This document shows, piece after piece, positions 62,606-64,000 of a DNA stretch of 64,000 nucleotides; positions within the stretch are counted from its first letter, which is position 1, and each line of letters opens with the position of its first letter. The notes under the pieces are model-generated. The model did not search any database, was not told where the DNA came from, and saw nothing but the letters and a program-made list of their open reading frames with translations. This DNA comes from Bacteroidales bacterium (GTDB lineage Bacteria; Bacteroidota; Bacteroidia; Bacteroidales; UBA932): contig JAHHQQ010000003.1 of NCBI GenBank assembly GCA_020026275.1, forward strand, positions 62,001-126,000, read 5' to 3'. Made by a program: the position numbers and the translations under genes.

Positions 62606-64000
62606 ATGAGAAATATATTGAAAGCACTTGCAATAACAACAGCAACGGCATTTGGTTGCACTTCATGCAGTTATCTGGATATGACACCTACAGACAAAGT
62701 CTCAGATAAGGTGATATGGGAAAACACTCAAAATGCAGAATATGCAGTCAACTACCTTTACAGCTACCTCATCGACATACATAATGATCAATGCAAAGCT
62801 GGCATGACAGAGGCATTGACCGACCAAATGAAGTATAGTTCTTACAACTATAACGCCCTGTGCTATATCCCAAGCGAATATGCCTACGGAGATGCGACGA
62901 CCATAACAGCATCATATGTCGATGCATACTCCGGATACTGGGGCGAAAGGTATGAGACTATCAGAAAGGTGAACCAGGCAATGTCAGAAATGGAACAATT
63001 CGGAAAAATGCCGGAAAAAGACAAATCAAGGCTCAATGGAGAATTAAAATTCATACGTGCCTTCACCTATACCGACCTCGCAAAAAGATATGGAGATGCT
63101 ATACTCTATGATGAAGATATGGGAAAAATCAATAAAGACATGCCTCTGACTGATGAGGGAAAAATATGGAATTTCATTGAACAGGACCTCCGGGATGCTG
63201 CAGAACAGTTGCCTGACCGTACAACTTCCAAAGGACGCCTTGACAAAGGATGTGCATGGGCATTGTTGTCAAGAGCTATGCTCTATGCAAAAAAATGGGA
63301 CATTGCAAAGGAAGCAGCCGACAATGTCGCATCCCTCGGGTATGGCCTGGAAGAACGATATGAAGATTCATACGGCAAAACCCGTTCTGCAGGAAATAAT
63401 GAAGCGATACTCCAATATCTATACAACCTGTCATTGGACATCACTCATAATTTTGATTTCTACTACACACCTGGAGGAGACTATTATGCCAATGGCCAGA
63501 CCGGTGGAGGTTATGGTGTTCCGACACAGGAGATGGTAGAATCTTACGAATTGGCATCTGGAGGATATCCAGACTGGAAAGAATGGCACAATCCGGAAGG
63601 AACTGAGTCAACACCCCCATATGAAAAAATGGAACATAGATTTCAGGCAACCATTCTCTATAACGGAGCAAAATGGAAAGGAAGAAAAATAGAACCATTT
63701 ATTGGAGGTATCGATGGGTGGTGCCAATGGAATATGGAGCGAGAACCGAAAGGACGTACCACCACAGGATACTACCTGAAAAAACTAGTAGATGAAAACC
63801 ATGATGTAATCGCCAACAACGGAAGCCAACAACCGGCAACCATCATCAGATATGCGGAAGTGCTACTAAACAAAGCCGAAGCATGCTGGCAACTAGGAAA
63901 AGAACAAGAAGCCAATGATGCCATAAAAGCGATTCGAAAAAGAGCAGGACTCCCTTATGCAAACAAAACAGGAAATGATCTCTGGGAAAGCATCAGACAT
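62606..64000 (+). CDS. SusD/RagB-type lipoprotein, cut by window end
   Basis: The frame starting at ATG 62606 stays open for 465 codons to the last base and lacks only the C-terminal part. It begins with a lipoprotein signal (MRNILKALAITTATAFGCTSC, lipid Cys21 probable), then SYLDMTPTDKVSDKVIWEN and NAEYAVNYLYSYLIDI, typical of the RagB/SusD N-terminus. Later come GELKFIRAFTYTDLAKRYGD (about 150), PATIIRYAEVLLNKAEACWQ (about 410) and AIKAIRKRAGLPYAN. The break falls in ESIRH, just before the family's ERRIEL-like stretch. As partner of the SusC-type protein 12 nt upstream it should bind an unknown glycan at the cell surface. Confidence 0.93.
   Translation, partial: MRNILKALAITTATAFGCTSCSYLDMTPTDKVSDKVIWENTQNAEYAVNYLYSYLIDIHNDQCKAGMTEALTDQMKYSSYNYNALCYIPSEYAYGDATTITASYVDAYSGYWGERYETIRKVNQAMSEMEQFGKMPEKDKSRLNGELKFIRAFTYTDLAKRYGDAILYDEDMGKINKDMPLTDEGKIWNFIEQDLRDAAEQLPDRTTSKGRLDKGCAWALLSRAMLYAKKWDIAKEAADNVASLGYGLEERYEDSYGKTRSAGNNEAILQYLYNLSLDITHNFDFYYTPGGDYYANGQTGGGYGVPTQEMVESYELASGGYPDWKEWHNPEGTESTPPYEKMEHRFQATILYNGAKWKGRKIEPFIGGIDGWCQWNMEREPKGRTTTGYYLKKLVDENHDVIANNGSQQPATIIRYAEVLLNKAEACWQLGKEQEANDAIKAIRKRAGLPYANKTGNDLWESIRH

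Noticed and set aside
1..64000. CRISPR arrays, tRNA, rRNA, insertion sequences and phage genes
   Set aside because: I looked through the non-coding gaps and the proteins and found no repeat-spacer pattern, cloverleaf, transposase or integrase.

Overview
The window comes from a fermentative Gram-negative anaerobe of the order Bacteroidales. The evidence is two SusC/SusD-type glycan-uptake systems, many lipoproteins and TonB-dependent receptors, promoter elements of the Bacteroidetes type (TTTG, about 20 nt, TAnnTTTG) with few Shine-Dalgarno sequences, and pyruvate formate-lyase with its activase. I cannot name the genus. I saw no rRNA, tRNA, CRISPR array, insertion sequence or phage gene.

Region 1 (1-18,120) is a nearly complete starch/maltodextrin utilisation locus read on the minus strand from about 17,110 to beyond base 1. 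The order is an inner-membrane MFS (SLC45-type) sugar permease, SusC, SusD, a SusE-like and a SusF-like starch-binding lipoprotein, a BACON/CBM48/GH13 lipoprotein amylase, a short GH13 lipoprotein, a SusA-like neopullulanase, a GH97 alpha-glucosidase (SusB type) and the 5' part of a cytoplasmic CBM20-containing 4-alpha-glucanotransferase (MalQ). Together they cover surface binding, import, periplasmic hydrolysis, inner-membrane uptake and cytoplasmic processing. A LytTR response regulator is transcribed divergently. A pair of 11-bp direct repeats with 21-bp period between the two promoters looks like its operator. This is the most interesting regulatory signal I found.

Region 2 (18,157-26,310) holds a GH20 hexosaminidase, a zinc-ribbon NUDIX hydrolase, a YaaA-family protein and a very large exonuclease-RecQ-UvrD fusion helicase. 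Region 3 (26,311-37,905) holds a TonB-dependent receptor with an unusual helical insertion, a decayed maltose-acetyltransferase-like pseudogene, a three-gene operon of unknown substrate (TonB receptor, DUF4876-like lipoprotein, DUF6850-like outer-membrane protein) whose leader carries a terminator/attenuator hairpin, a FISUMP-like lipoprotein, an unknown lipoprotein and an arginase-fold hydrolase with an odd four-cysteine motif.

Region 4 (38,157-43,256) is a TolC/HlyD/ABC-2/ABC-2 export operon without an ATPase gene. Region 5 (43,265-52,877) holds pflB-pflA behind a consensus promoter, an orphan outer-membrane beta-barrel protein, pyruvate kinase, a short-chain dehydrogenase and an alpha/beta hydrolase. 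Region 6 (53,124-58,883) is a tripartite RND efflux operon on the minus strand. Region 7 (59,306-64,000) is the start of a second SusC/SusD locus of unknown substrate, cut by the window end inside susD.
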